Positions 1 to 9,140 of a DNA stretch of 14,095 bases are shown here, piece after piece (position 1 is the stretch's first letter; each line of letters begins with the position of its first letter). Location of the stretch: the NCBI GenBank assembly GCA_937975235.1, contig CALJUZ010000099.1, positions 1 to 14,095 of the forward strand, in the 5' to 3' direction. The DNA is from CALJUZ01 sp003387805. GTDB taxonomy: Bacteria > Bacillota > Limnochordia > Limnochordales > ZCTH02-B6. The notes beneath the pieces are model-generated. The model did not search any database and had not been told where the DNA came from. It worked only from the letters and a program-made list of their open reading frames with translations. The translations under genes and the position numbers were made by a program.

Positions 1-90
1 ATGGCTGGCTGTTACACGGCGGTGATTGAGTGACATGTACACGGGTGTGACGCAGTAACTCTTCGCAAGTCGGTAGGGGCGTTCACGCAC

Positions 91-132
91 AAAAAAAGTC
101 CAGCACCGTCGCTTCACGACTGTGCTGGACTT
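91..132 (-). terminator. Intrinsic terminator after tRNA-Gln
   Basis: On the minus strand an 11-bp stem (positions 122-132 pairing with 96-106, core GTCCAGCAC/GTGCTGGAC) is followed directly by a run of T (complement of the A-run at 91-97). It starts about 3 nt past the encoded CCA of tRNA-Gln. Stem plus U-tract is a classical Rho-independent terminator. Confidence 0.9.
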
Positions 133-135
133 GTG

Positions 136-209
136 TGGCTGGGAGACTAGGATTCGAACCTAGACTACCAGGGCCAGAACCTGGCGGGCTGCCGTTACCC
201 CATCTCCCA
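136..209 (-). tRNA. tRNA-Gln (anticodon CUG)
   Basis: The minus strand folds as a cloverleaf. The acceptor stem is TGGGAGA/TCTCCCA. The anticodon stem CCAGG/CCTGG carries the loop TTCTGGC, which places CTG at positions 34-36. The T arm is CTAGG-TTCGAAT-CCTAG, the discriminator base is G73, and CCA is encoded. U1-A72 and G73 are typical identity features of bacterial tRNA-Gln and support the anticodon call. It has its own upstream promoter and a terminator immediately downstream, so it is probably a monocistronic unit. Only the C34 isoacceptor (reads CAG) is in the window; the UUG isoacceptor is not seen here. Confidence 0.95.
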
Positions 210-224
210 GCGGCATCGACTTTC

Positions 225-253
225 ATATTACCACAGGTCGGCGCCAAAATCAA
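225..253 (-). promoter_or_regulatory. Sigma-A-type promoter of tRNA-Gln
   Basis: On the minus strand the -35 element TTGATT (248-253) and the -10 element TAATAT (225-230) are separated by exactly 17 bp. The -10 lies about 15 nt upstream of the mature tRNA 5' end, leaving a short leader. This is an AT-rich island in very GC-rich surroundings. Confidence 0.75.
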
Positions 254-263
254 CAGGGTGAAT

Positions 264-292
264 GCGCCGGCGGCGGCAGCCGCCGCCGGCGC
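264..292 (-). terminator. Perfect GC hairpin after speE (putative terminator)
   Basis: A perfect 14-bp inverted repeat with a single central A (264-277 and 279-292) begins about 28 nt after the speE stop codon on the same strand. No U-tract follows directly, although the sequence TTGATTTTGG lies a little downstream and overlaps the tRNA-Gln promoter. It most likely ends or stabilises the speE transcript. It is not a textbook intrinsic terminator. Confidence 0.5.
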
Positions 293-320
293 CCCGGGCC
301 GCGCTGGCGCCCGGCCCGCC

Positions 321-1166
321 TTACGCCTTGAGACCCAAGAGCTCCCGGGTGAAGCGGGGCAGGGCGAAGGCCGCCGCGTGGATTTCCGGCGTGTAGTAGC
401 GTGTCTCGATGGGCGGCATCTCATCCAGCGGGATGCGCGGCGTACGCGGATCGATGCCCTTGGTGCCCATGGTGAAGCTCCACTGGCCCAGGGAATAGAT
501 GGGCACCGACGTCAGGAACAAGTACGCGTGGCCGTCGAAGGCGTTGCCGATGGCTTTCACCACGTCCCGCACCACTTCCGGCGTCAGCCACGGCGACTCG
601 GTCTGTGCGACCATGACGCCGTCGTCTTTCAGCGCGCCCGCCACGTCGCGGTAAAACGCCTCCGTAAACAGGCCCACCGCCGGCCCCAGCGGATCCGACG
701 AGTCCACGATGACCACGTCGTACTGGCCGCGCACGGTTTTCACGTACTCCAGGCCGTCGGTGACCTTAATCGTGACGCGGGGATCGTCCAGCCCGTGGCT
801 GAGCTCGGGAAGGTACTGCTTGCACAGCTCGATGACGCGCCCGTCGATCTCCACCAAGTCCACGTGCTCTACGGTGTCGTGCTTCAGCACTTCCCGCACG
901 GTGCCGCCGTCGCCGCCGCCGATGACCAGCACCCGCCGCGGATTCGGGTGCGCAAACAGCGGCACGTGGGCGATCATTTCGTGGTAGAAAAACTCATCCT
1001 CCACGGTCGTCTGCACGATGCCGTCCAGCACCAGCATGCGGCCGAAGGTGGGCGTGTCCAGAATGGCGATGTCCTGATATTTGGATCGCTCCCGGTGCAG
1101 CACGCTGTTGACCCGGAAGCCGATGAACGTGTCTTTGTTTTCGACTTCCCGAAACCACAGTTCCAA
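321..1166 (-). CDS. speE: Spermidine synthase (polyamine aminopropyltransferase)
   Basis: Transfers an aminopropyl group from decarboxylated S-adenosylmethionine to putrescine to give spermidine in the cytosol. The 281-aa length matches the family. The small N-terminal strand domain is followed by a Rossmann-type fold with the nucleotide-binding motif GGGDGG (residues 83-88), the acidic VEID (about 104-108) and the catalytic DSSDPLGPA loop (155-163). The conserved FFYHEM segment is at 59-64. The start is TTG at 1164-1166, chosen because AGGAGGG (complement of 1174-1180) sits 7 nt upstream and the first residues, MELWF, are family-like. In many Bacillota speE is followed by agmatinase speB, but here the next minus-strand gene is tRNA-Gln. 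An AT-rich TTATATAC stretch just before the RBS may be a -10, but I see no good -35. Confidence 0.96.
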   Translation of the reverse strand: MELWFREVENKDTFIGFRVNSVLHRERSKYQDIAILDTPTFGRMLVLDGIVQTTVEDEFFYHEMIAHVPLFAHPNPRRVLVIGGGDGGTVREVLKHDTVEHVDLVEIDGRVIELCKQYLPELSHGLDDPRVTIKVTDGLEYVKTVRGQYDVVIVDSSDPLGPAVGLFTEAFYRDVAGALKDDGVMVAQTESPWLTPEVVRDVVKAIGNAFDGHAYLFLTSVPIYSLGQWSFTMGTKGIDPRTPRIPLDEMPPIETRYYTPEIHAAAFALPRFTRELLGLKA

Positions 1167-1264
1167 ATACGATCCCTCCTGCTTCTTGTATATAATGCCG
1201 CCGGGCCGGCCGGGGGCGCGCCAACGCGGCGCCCTCGCGGCGGGAGCGGCCTGCCGTTCGCGCA

Positions 1265-1294
1265 GAAAAAAAGGACCCTGCGATGCAGGGTCCT
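1265..1294 (-). terminator. Intrinsic terminator after tRNA-Glu
   Basis: A 10-bp stem AGGACCCTGC/GCAGGGTCCT (1285-1294 with 1272-1281) with a 3-nt loop is followed on the minus strand by seven T residues (complement of 1266-1272). The stem begins about 4 nt past the encoded CCA of tRNA-Glu. It separates the tRNA from speE. Confidence 0.9.
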
Positions 1295-1297
1295 GTC

Positions 1298-1373
1298 TGG
1301 TACCCCCAAGGGGATTCGAACCCCTGTCTCATGGCTGAGAACCATGCATCCTAGGCCGCTAGACGATGGGGGC
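1298..1373 (-). tRNA. tRNA-Glu (anticodon CUC)
   Basis: The cloverleaf on the minus strand is 76 nt with encoded CCA. The acceptor stem is GCCCCCA/TGGGGGT with a G1-U72 wobble pair. The D arm is of the CGTCTAGCGGCCTAGGA type usual for bacterial tRNA-Glu. The anticodon stem CATGG/CCATG holds the loop TTCTCAG (anticodon CTC). The T arm is AGGGG-TTCGAAT-CCCCT and the discriminator is A73. It reads GAG codons. It has its own promoter and terminator. Confidence 0.95.
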
Positions 1374-1401
1374 ACGCATCTGTGGCCTCGACGCAAGTCA
1401 T

Positions 1402-1430
1402 ATTCTAGCACACGGTTTTTGTTTTGTAAA
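1402..1430 (-). promoter_or_regulatory. Sigma-A-type promoter of tRNA-Glu
   Basis: On the minus strand TTTACA (1425-1430) and TAGAAT (1402-1407) are separated by exactly 17 bp that are A-rich near the -35. The -10 lies 28 nt from the mature tRNA 5' end. It sits in the gap after the small hypothetical gene and so drives the tRNA independently of icd. Confidence 0.8.
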
Positions 1431-1445
1431 GGGGTGGCCGGCAGG

Positions 1446-1799
1446 TCAGCGGCGGGCGGCCAGGGCCCGGGCCGACGGATGCCGCCACACCATCAGGAAC
1501 GCATCCACTTGATTCCAAAACTGCTCGGGGCCCAGGGCGGCCTCGGTGGTGTCGTACGTGTTGGGCAGGCCGATGCCGCCGCCGCCGATGGTCAGCAGCC
1601 CCGCCTCCTCCATGGCCGCCGTCAGCAGCGGCACGTGGCGGGGCTCCACGGCCAGGCCGGTGCGCTCGGACAGCCAGGCGGCGATGGTTTTGTGGGTGGC
1701 CGCCAGCTCGCGGCGGCCCGCGGCTTTGCGCTCGTTGATGAGATCGAGAAAGCCCATGACCAGCGTTTCGGTGACGGCGTCCACCGGCGGTTGGCTCAT
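1446..1799 (-). CDS. Hypothetical protein, 117 aa, possibly winged-helix
   Basis: I do not recognise this protein. From ATG at 1797-1799 it gives 117 residues starting MSQPPVDAVTETLVMG. A GGTGAG a few nt upstream is a weak but usable RBS. The open frame extends a further 34 codons upstream, but that extension is Arg/Pro-rich, runs into the hairpin after icd, and looks non-coding. The protein has an amphipathic first helix (about 8-26), a basic helical stretch with a TIAAWLSERTG segment (about 37-48), and a helix then GGGGIGLPNTYDTT (about 76-90) that could be a winged-helix recognition helix and wing. The fold is inference from helix spacing only. There is no signal peptide, membrane segment or metal motif. 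It lies between the hairpin after icd and the tRNA-Glu promoter. Its composition is typical of its neighbours. Confidence 0.6.
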   Translation of the reverse strand: MSQPPVDAVTETLVMGFLDLINERKAAGRRELAATHKTIAAWLSERTGLAVEPRHVPLLTAAMEEAGLLTIGGGGIGLPNTYDTTEAALGPEQFWNQVDAFLMVWRHPSARALAARR

Positions 1800-1854
1800 G
1801 TTTCTCACCGTTCGTTCAGGCGGATTGGGGCGCCGGCGCTGCCGCCGGCGGGCA

Positions 1855-1908
1855 CGAAACGAGCCCGGGCCGACGGCCGGCCAAGGCGGCCATCGGTCCA
1901 CGGGCTCG
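1855..1908 (-). terminator. Large GC hairpin after icd (putative terminator)
   Basis: On the minus strand, 44 nt after the icd stop, CGAGCCCG (complement of 1901-1908) pairs with CGGGCTCG (1860-1867). The interior continues the stem for about 11 further base pairs with two single-base bulges, and GTTTCG follows. A second small hairpin (1832-1849) lies beyond it. The long stem and short T-tail suggest icd transcription ends here. Confidence 0.55.
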
Positions 1909-1951
1909 CATTACGCCGCCACGGGTCCGCGATCCTGCCGCGGCCCGGCGA

Positions 1952-3415
1952 TTACTGGCCTTGATCCAGCGAGTAGGCCAGCTGGCCGTCGAAGAGGTAG
2001 AGGTTGTCCAGCTTGACCCACTCCAGGCCCGCGTTTTCCAGCCGCTCCAGCAGCGCGCGGATGCCGGCCCGGGTGGCCGTGCCCGGCTCGCGGGCCTCGA
2101 AGCGGCAGCGCCAGTTGTCGGACAGGAACGTCTCCGGGAAACCTTCCGGGTACACCTTGACGCCGCGGTTGGAGATGACCGTCAGCTTGAACTCGGGGCC
2201 GGCCAGCTCCTCCAGCTTCTTGCCCAGCTCCTCCGGCGAGAGCTCGGTGTTGTACATGTACACGTCCACGCCGTTGAGCTCGCGCTTGGGATTGTAGCTC
2301 TTGCTGAGGGTCAGCGGCATGGGCTTCTGCAGCGGGCCGCCTTCGCCGCCCACGGTGTTCTTGCCGTAGTCGACGGCCTTCAGTTGCTGCGGCTTTTCGC
2401 CCAGCCGCTGGACGACGGCCTCGGCGAACTCCTTGGTGCCCACCGACGGCCCGCCGCGGGCGATGTCGTACGTGTGCACGCCGTCCTCGATGGTCTTCAG
2501 CCAGGCGTTGTGCACCAGCGTCGCGGTTTCGTTCAGACCGATGTGCACCAGCATCATGATGGCGCCGTGCAGCAGGCCCGACGGGTTGGCCAGGTTTTGC
2601 CCGGCCCGGCGCGGCGCGCTGCCGTGGATGGCCTCGAACATGGCCGCGTGGTCGCCGATGTTGGCCGAGCCGGCCAGGCCCACGCTGCCCGCGATCTGCG
2701 CGGTGATGTCCGAGCCGATGTCGCCGTACAGGTTGGGCATGAGGATGACGTCAAAGTTCTCGGGCGTGTCGGCCATCTTGGCCATGCCGATGTCGACGAT
2801 CCAGTGCTCCGCCTCGATGTCCGGGTATTCTTTGGCCACTTCGCGGAAAATTTCGTGGAACAGGCCGTCGGACATCTTCATGATGTTGTCCTTGGTGAAG
2901 GCCGTGACCTTCTTGCGGCCGTACTGCCGCGCGTACTCGAACGCAAAACGGGCGATGCGCTCCGAGCCCGGCCGGCTGATAATTTTCAGGCTCTGCACCA
3001 CGTCGGGGGTTTGCTGATGCTCGATGCCCGCGTACAAGTCTTCCTCGTTCTCGCGGATGATAACCACGTCCATGCCCGGATGCTTGGTGGGCACGAAGGG
3101 GTGGTACGATACCGCCGGACGCACGTTGGCGTACAGGCCCAGCGTCTTGCGGGTCGTCACGTTCAGGCTCTTGAAGCCGCCGCCCTGGGGCGTGGTGATG
3201 GGCGCTTTGAGGAACACTTTCGTGCGGCGCAGCGATTCCCACGCGTCATCGGTGATGCCCGCCGAGTGGCCGGCCAGGTACACCTTTTCGCCGATCTCGA
3301 TGAACTCCGGCTCGATGGGCGCGCCCGCCTCCAGGATGATGTGCAGCGTCGCGTCCATGATCTCCGGTCCGATGCCGTCGCCTCGCGCTACCGTAATCGG
3401 GATCTTGCCTGACAT
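1952..3415 (-). CDS. icd: NADP-type isocitrate dehydrogenase, Thermus-type with C-terminal extension
   Basis: Oxidative decarboxylation of isocitrate to 2-oxoglutarate in the TCA cycle; cytosolic. The 487-aa protein has the isocitrate/isopropylmalate dehydrogenase core: GDGIGPE (12-18), substrate loop KSLNVTTRK (82-90), R99, R121, NEEDLYAG (123-130), the Lys of FTKDNIMK (173-180), NLYGDIGSDI (228-237) and the coenzyme loop HGSAPRRAGQNLANP (264-278). Residues about 381-487 form an extra C-terminal domain (NGVDVYMYNT ... VISNRGVKVYP ... NWRCRF) that I recognise from Thermus thermophilus IDH (about 496 aa) and that is absent from the about 423-aa Bacillus enzyme. The two Arg after HGSAP, where NAD enzymes usually have an acidic residue, suggest NADP preference (inference). 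The start is ATG at 3413-3415 with AAGGAG 7 nt upstream; a 38-codon upstream extension was discarded. It is divergent from the CBM gene. Confidence 0.93.
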   Translation of the reverse strand: MSGKIPITVARGDGIGPEIMDATLHIILEAGAPIEPEFIEIGEKVYLAGHSAGITDDAWESLRRTKVFLKAPITTPQGGGFKSLNVTTRKTLGLYANVRPAVSYHPFVPTKHPGMDVVIIRENEEDLYAGIEHQQTPDVVQSLKIISRPGSERIARFAFEYARQYGRKKVTAFTKDNIMKMSDGLFHEIFREVAKEYPDIEAEHWIVDIGMAKMADTPENFDVILMPNLYGDIGSDITAQIAGSVGLAGSANIGDHAAMFEAIHGSAPRRAGQNLANPSGLLHGAIMMLVHIGLNETATLVHNAWLKTIEDGVHTYDIARGGPSVGTKEFAEAVVQRLGEKPQQLKAVDYGKNTVGGEGGPLQKPMPLTLSKSYNPKRELNGVDVYMYNTELSPEELGKKLEELAGPEFKLTVISNRGVKVYPEGFPETFLSDNWRCRFEAREPGTATRAGIRALLERLENAGLEWVKLDNLYLFDGQLAYSLDQGQ

Positions 3416-3555
3416 GCCGTGACTCCTTTCACCGAGCTTTTCGTGAATTGTGCGATGCTTGTGCACCGTCCCCAATATATCATTCGGCGGAGGATGTTGC
3501 CAGGGTAAGACGTCCCGAGCCCATCGCACAATATGGCGCAGAGGGGGGCTTTTCC

Positions 3556-4005
3556 GTGCGGTTGACGTGGGAGAAAATCCGCCGCAGCCTGGGCATTCCC
3601 GACGGCGACGCCGACATGGAGACCGGCGCGCTGGGCGCCCGCCCGGAGGGCGCGTGGGAAACGGGCGCCACCGACGGCGTCGACCCGCAGGCCTTCGTAG
3701 ACGACGGCGTGCACGTGACGCCCATGCCCGTCACCGGCGGGGAGCGGGTGACGGTGGCCTACGACGGCCTGCTGGCCCGGCAGGGCGCCGGGCGGGTGTA
3801 TTTGCACTACGGCTACGGCCCGGGCCCGTGGTCCGTCATCAGCGACGTGCCCATGGAGAAGGTGGGCGACCGCTTCGAGGCGACGTTCGAAGTGGCCCAC
3901 GACGGGCTCTTGGAGTTTTGCTTCCGGGACGACGCGGGCAACTGGGACAACAACAACGGCCGCAACTGGAGCTGCATCATCCACGACGGGCAGCGGACGC
4001 CCTAG
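3556..4005 (+). CDS. Free-standing starch-binding (CBM25-like) protein
   Basis: A 149-aa protein consisting of a short charged N-terminal part (1-50) and one carbohydrate-binding module (about 51-149). The module reads as a beta-sandwich: VTVAYDG, VYLHYGYGPGPW, VPMEKVGDRFEATFEV, LEFCFRDDAGNW and the family-type signature WDNNNGRNW (130-138). These are hallmarks of the CBM25 starch/glycogen-binding modules usually attached to amylases. There is no catalytic domain, signal peptide or membrane segment, so it is predicted cytosolic and may bind an internal glycogen-like polymer (inference). The start is GTG at 3556 behind GAGGGGGG; an in-frame extension back to 3448 lacks an RBS. It is divergent from icd across about 140 bp and convergent with ytrI. 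Function beyond glucan binding is unknown. Confidence 0.82.
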   Translation: MRLTWEKIRRSLGIPDGDADMETGALGARPEGAWETGATDGVDPQAFVDDGVHVTPMPVTGGERVTVAYDGLLARQGAGRVYLHYGYGPGPWSVISDVPMEKVGDRFEATFEVAHDGLLEFCFRDDAGNWDNNNGRNWSCIIHDGQRTP

Positions 4006-4042
4006 GCTCGGGCCCGCGGCCGCCCGGCGGAACCGGCGCGCC

Positions 4043-4105
4043 GCCCGGCCGGCCCGTCACGCTGCCCGGAAGGCCCGTCACACTGCCCGGCCGGCCCGTC
4101 ACGCC
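4043..4105. repeat. Three tandem 21-bp repeats
   Basis: Three consecutive 21-bp units (4043-4063, 4064-4084, 4085-4105) share GCCCGG--GGCCCGTCAC-C-, with only 2-4 differences between units. They fill the gap between the convergent CBM and ytrI genes, and the third unit contains the ytrI stop codon (TCA at 4099-4101). Role unknown. Confidence 0.9.
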
Positions 4106-4575
4106 GGCGCGGGCTCGGCCCGCACGTACAGGAAAAACGTTTCCCACGTGATGGCGCTCATAACGACGCGCAGGCGCCACTCGCGGTTTTCGAAGATGAC
4201 GTGGCGGTCGTGGACGAGCTTTTGCATGAGCAGGTGGTCGATGTCGGTGACGGGCTGCCCGATGACGTGATCCTGCACCAGGTCGCGCACGAAGCGGCGC
4301 AGGTGCAGCGCGGCGCGCTCGTCGCCGCCGAAGTCCACCAGCTCCACCACCACGTCTTTCGCCTGCAGGCGGCCGGCGGGCTGCTGCAGCAGGCGCTCGT
4401 AGCGTTCCTCCACGTCCGACAGGCGGTCCTGGAGCCGCTCGTTTTCGATGGACAGCGCCTCGATGCGGGCGCCGTACTGCAGCGTCGCGCCCAACGCTCC
4501 GGCCAGAAGCCCGAGCAACAGCGCCGCCGCGGCGCCGGCCAGCCCGCGCCGGGTCCACGCCACGAACCGGATCAA
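4099..4575 (-). CDS. ytrI: YtrI-like sporulation membrane protein
   Basis: A 158-aa predicted membrane-anchored protein. A basic N-terminus (IRFVAWTRRG) precedes one hydrophobic helix (about 11-35), then a coiled coil (about 36-66, IEALSIENERLQDRLSDVEE), then a soluble alpha/beta C-terminal domain (about 70-155). This architecture and the position beside a ytrH homologue match YtrI, a sporulation protein of Bacillus subtilis. The family's biochemical role is not established. The start is TTG at 4573-4575, overlapping the ytrH TGA, with GGAGGG 8 nt upstream inside ytrH, so the pair is translationally coupled. Assignment rests on architecture and context more than strong residue identity. The stop codon lies in a 21-bp tandem repeat. 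Confidence 0.78.
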   Translation of the reverse strand: MIRFVAWTRRGLAGAAAALLLGLLAGALGATLQYGARIEALSIENERLQDRLSDVEERYERLLQQPAGRLQAKDVVVELVDFGGDERAALHLRRFVRDLVQDHVIGQPVTDIDHLLMQKLVHDRHVIFENREWRLRVVMSAITWETFFLYVRAEPAPA

Positions 4576-4904
4576 TCGGGGCGCCCTCCGGTGACCGTCA
4601 TGACCAGCCAGTAGCCGGCCTGCGACCCGAGAAATCCCGCCAAAATCACGCCCAGCTGGCGCACCAGGTGGACGGCTTCGCCGCCGAACAGGCCCGAGTC
4701 CAAAGCCCGCAGCGTCGGCATGGTGCCGCCGATGACGACGACGATGGCCCACAGCTTGACGTCGCCGGCCAGGGCCTGCATGCGGTAGAAGGGCGACTCG
4801 GGGTAGAACAGCGCGGCCAGCCCGCCGATGAAGGAGCCGCCCACGATGACGCCCAAGGCCGTGAGGAACGGCAGCAGCAGCCCCTTGACGATTTCGCTGT
4901 ACAT
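4572..4904 (-). CDS. ytrH: YtrH-family sporulation protein
   Basis: A 110-aa integral membrane protein with three predicted transmembrane stretches: residues about 5-33, 49-68 and 81-105. Motifs I recognise from YtrH are the N-terminal GGSFIGGLAALFYPESPF region, the central IGGTMPTLRALDSG and the C-terminal GFLGSQAGYW. In Bacillus the gene is transcribed in the mother cell by sigma-E and contributes to sporulation. I chose ATG at 4902-4904 because GGAGGT lies 6 nt upstream; the GTG two codons earlier is too close to that RBS. It is divergent from dnaE across 105 bp, consistent with the known ytrH/ytrI-dnaE neighbourhood. Confidence 0.9.
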   Translation of the reverse strand: MYSEIVKGLLLPFLTALGVIVGGSFIGGLAALFYPESPFYRMQALAGDVKLWAIVVVIGGTMPTLRALDSGLFGGEAVHLVRQLGVILAGFLGSQAGYWLVMTVTGGRPD

Positions 4905-4931
4905 CCCCACACCTCCGCCGCGCCCACCGAA

Positions 4932-4961
4932 TCACTATAAAATAATGAAGGCGATTATGAC
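4932..4961 (-). promoter_or_regulatory. Possible sigma-E promoter of ytrH-ytrI
   Basis: On the minus strand GTCATAAT (4954-4961) and TATAGTGA (4932-4939) are 14 bp apart, about 28 nt before the ytrH start. The -35 part matches the Bacillus sigma-E pattern (K-M-A-T-A-T-T) well. The -10 part matches CATACAnT only in the central ATA. It is an AT-rich island between divergent genes and may also include dnaE promoter elements (TATAAAAT on the plus strand at 4936-4943, no clear -35). Confidence 0.35.
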
Positions 4962-5009
4962 CGCCGGCGAGAATTTACGGCCAAAGCGGACCGCGGCGGG
5001 AGGCCGGAG

Positions 5010-8156
<3,147 letters not shown>

Positions 8157-8160
8157 TCCA

Positions 8161-8715
8161 GTGAAAGACGAGGTCTTGCGGCTGTTTGCGGAGCGGGGCG
8201 TGACCGTCAACGACATCGCGGTCATCGTCCATCATTTGCAAAATCCGCACATGCCCGACCTGACCATGGAAGAATGCGTCGAAAGCATCCACCGCGTGCT
8301 GGAGAAGCGGGAAGTGCAGCACGCGGTCTTGACCGGCATCGCGCTGGACATTTTGGCGGAAAAGGACTTGCTGCCGGAGCCGCTCTTGTCCATCGTCAAG
8401 CGGGACGAGCCGCTGTACGGCGTGGACGAGATTTTGGCGCTGGCGGTGACCAACGTGTACGGCTCCGTCGGCCTGACCAGCTTCGGCTACCTGGACAAGC
8501 GCAAGCTGGGCGTCATCAAGCGGCTCAACAGCCACGAGCAGGGCCGCGTGCACACCTTCTTGGACGACATGGTGGCCGCGGTGGCCGCGGCCGCGGCGGC
8601 CCGCATCGCCCACCAGCGCAAGGTGCAGGCCGAGGACCGGCCGATGCTGGAGGACAATTCGGATCTGTATCCGCGGGGTGAGCAGGCGCCGCCGGCGCAG
8701 GCGGCGTCCCGGTAA
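8161..8715 (+). CDS. PgpA/YutG-family protein (putative phosphatidylglycerophosphatase A)
   Basis: A 184-aa protein matching the PgpA (phosphatidylglycerophosphatase A) domain family in the form seen as Bacillus YutG. It shows the N-terminal LFAERGVTVNDIA, LTMEECVESIHRVL, KREVQHAVLTGIALD, the diagnostic YGVDEILALAVTNVYGS and the acidic GRVHTFLDD. Classical PgpA dephosphorylates phosphatidylglycerol phosphate in phosphatidylglycerol synthesis. This soluble-looking subgroup lacks the membrane helices of E. coli PgpA, so the substrate is uncertain. The last 30 residues are a variable Pro/Ala tail. The start is GTG at 8161, 4 bp after the dnaE stop, with GAGGGG just inside dnaE, so translation is probably coupled. 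A hairpin follows. Confidence 0.85.
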   Translation: MKDEVLRLFAERGVTVNDIAVIVHHLQNPHMPDLTMEECVESIHRVLEKREVQHAVLTGIALDILAEKDLLPEPLLSIVKRDEPLYGVDEILALAVTNVYGSVGLTSFGYLDKRKLGVIKRLNSHEQGRVHTFLDDMVAAVAAAAAARIAHQRKVQAEDRPMLEDNSDLYPRGEQAPPAQAASR

Positions 8716-8716
8716 A

Positions 8717-8752
8717 GGCCGGGCCTCTCGCGGCGCCGCGAGGGTCCGGGCC
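8717..8752 (+). terminator. GC hairpin after pgpA (putative terminator)
   Basis: The perfect palindrome CTCGCGGC/GCCGCGAG (8727-8742) is extended outwards to about 18 pairs with two mismatches, and starts 2 nt after the pgpA stop. No U-tract follows. It probably closes the dnaE-pgpA transcript or protects its 3' end. Confidence 0.5.
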
Positions 8753-8769
8753 TGCCGCGCCGGCCGCTG

Positions 8770-8795
8770 CGGCCCGGCGGCCGTCCGCCGGGCCG
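8770..8795 (+). terminator. Second GC hairpin before the mtrB promoter
   Basis: A perfect 11-bp stem (8770-8780 with 8785-8795) with loop CCGT ends 5 nt before the -35 of the mtrB promoter. No U-tract follows. Together with the preceding hairpin it appears to insulate mtrB-accDA from dnaE-pgpA. Confidence 0.45.
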
Positions 8796-8800
8796 TCAAG

Positions 8801-8829
8801 TTGACCGCCGAAAACCAGCGGGATATAAT
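8801..8829 (+). promoter_or_regulatory. Near-consensus sigma-A promoter of mtrB-accDA
   Basis: TTGACC (8801-8806) and a perfect TATAAT (8824-8829) are exactly 17 bp apart, the best promoter in the window. Transcription would start near 8836, giving a leader of about 44 nt before the mtrB TTG. I see no repeated GAG/TAG triplets in the leader, so TRAP autoregulation is not suggested. Confidence 0.88.
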
Positions 8830-8879
8830 TGGCACGAAAATTTGCGGCCCGCGCGCACGCTGGTTGGAGGGCTGTTGCG

Positions 8880-9107
8880 TTGCACGACGATGCCATCGGC
8901 GGCGACTTTGTCGTCATTAAGGCGCTCCAAGACGGGGTCACGATCATCGGGCTGACCAGGGGCGAGCAAACCCGCTTTCACCACAGCGAGAAGCTGGACA
9001 AAGGCGAAGTGATGCTCGCGCAGTTTACGGCGCACACGTCGGCCATCAAGATTCGCGGCCGGGCCGAGATCATCACGAAGCACGGCCGGGTCGAATCGGG
9101 CGACTGA
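8880..9107 (+). CDS. mtrB: Tryptophan RNA-binding attenuation protein (TRAP)
   Basis: A 75-aa protein, the same length as Bacillus MtrB. TRAP forms an 11-subunit ring that binds tryptophan between subunits and then wraps RNA carrying repeated (G/U)AG triplets, attenuating transcription or translation of trp genes. Clear family signatures are DFVVIKALQDGV (9-20), GLTRG (24-28), the block FHHSEKLDKGE (33-43) and AQFTAHTSAIKIRG (47-60). The RNA-binding triad of B. subtilis (K37, K56, R58) is present as K38, K57 and R59, and the tryptophan-pocket Gln, Thr and Ser of QFT-HTS are kept, so it should be functional. The start is TTG at 8880 with GGAGGG 8 nt upstream. It heads a cluster with accD 33 bp downstream. 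No trp gene or anti-TRAP gene lies in the window. Confidence 0.95.
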   Translation: MHDDAIGGDFVVIKALQDGVTIIGLTRGEQTRFHHSEKLDKGEVMLAQFTAHTSAIKIRGRAEIITKHGRVESGD

Positions 9108-9140
9108 TCTCGGCGTGCGCAGCGAAGGCGGTAGCGTATA

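Noticed and set aside
1..33. An ATG-to-TGA frame of 10 codons at the left edge
   Set aside because: It is too short to judge and could be the tail of a gene cut by the window; there is no support for a real gene in 1-90.
135..1964. A 609-codon open frame on the plus strand
   Set aside because: It runs through both tRNA genes and antisense to speE and the small hypothetical gene; its composition is His/Arg/Ala-rich as expected for the reverse frame of GC-rich genes.
1952..3415. IDH as isopropylmalate or homoisocitrate dehydrogenase
   Set aside because: The SLNVTTRK substrate loop and the Thermus-IDH C-terminal domain fit isocitrate dehydrogenase; there are no leu or lys pathway neighbours.
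3416..3529. A 38-codon N-terminal extension of IDH
   Set aside because: It spans the intergenic region including AT-rich promoter-like sequence; the internal ATG at 3413-3415 has a strong RBS and matches family N-termini.
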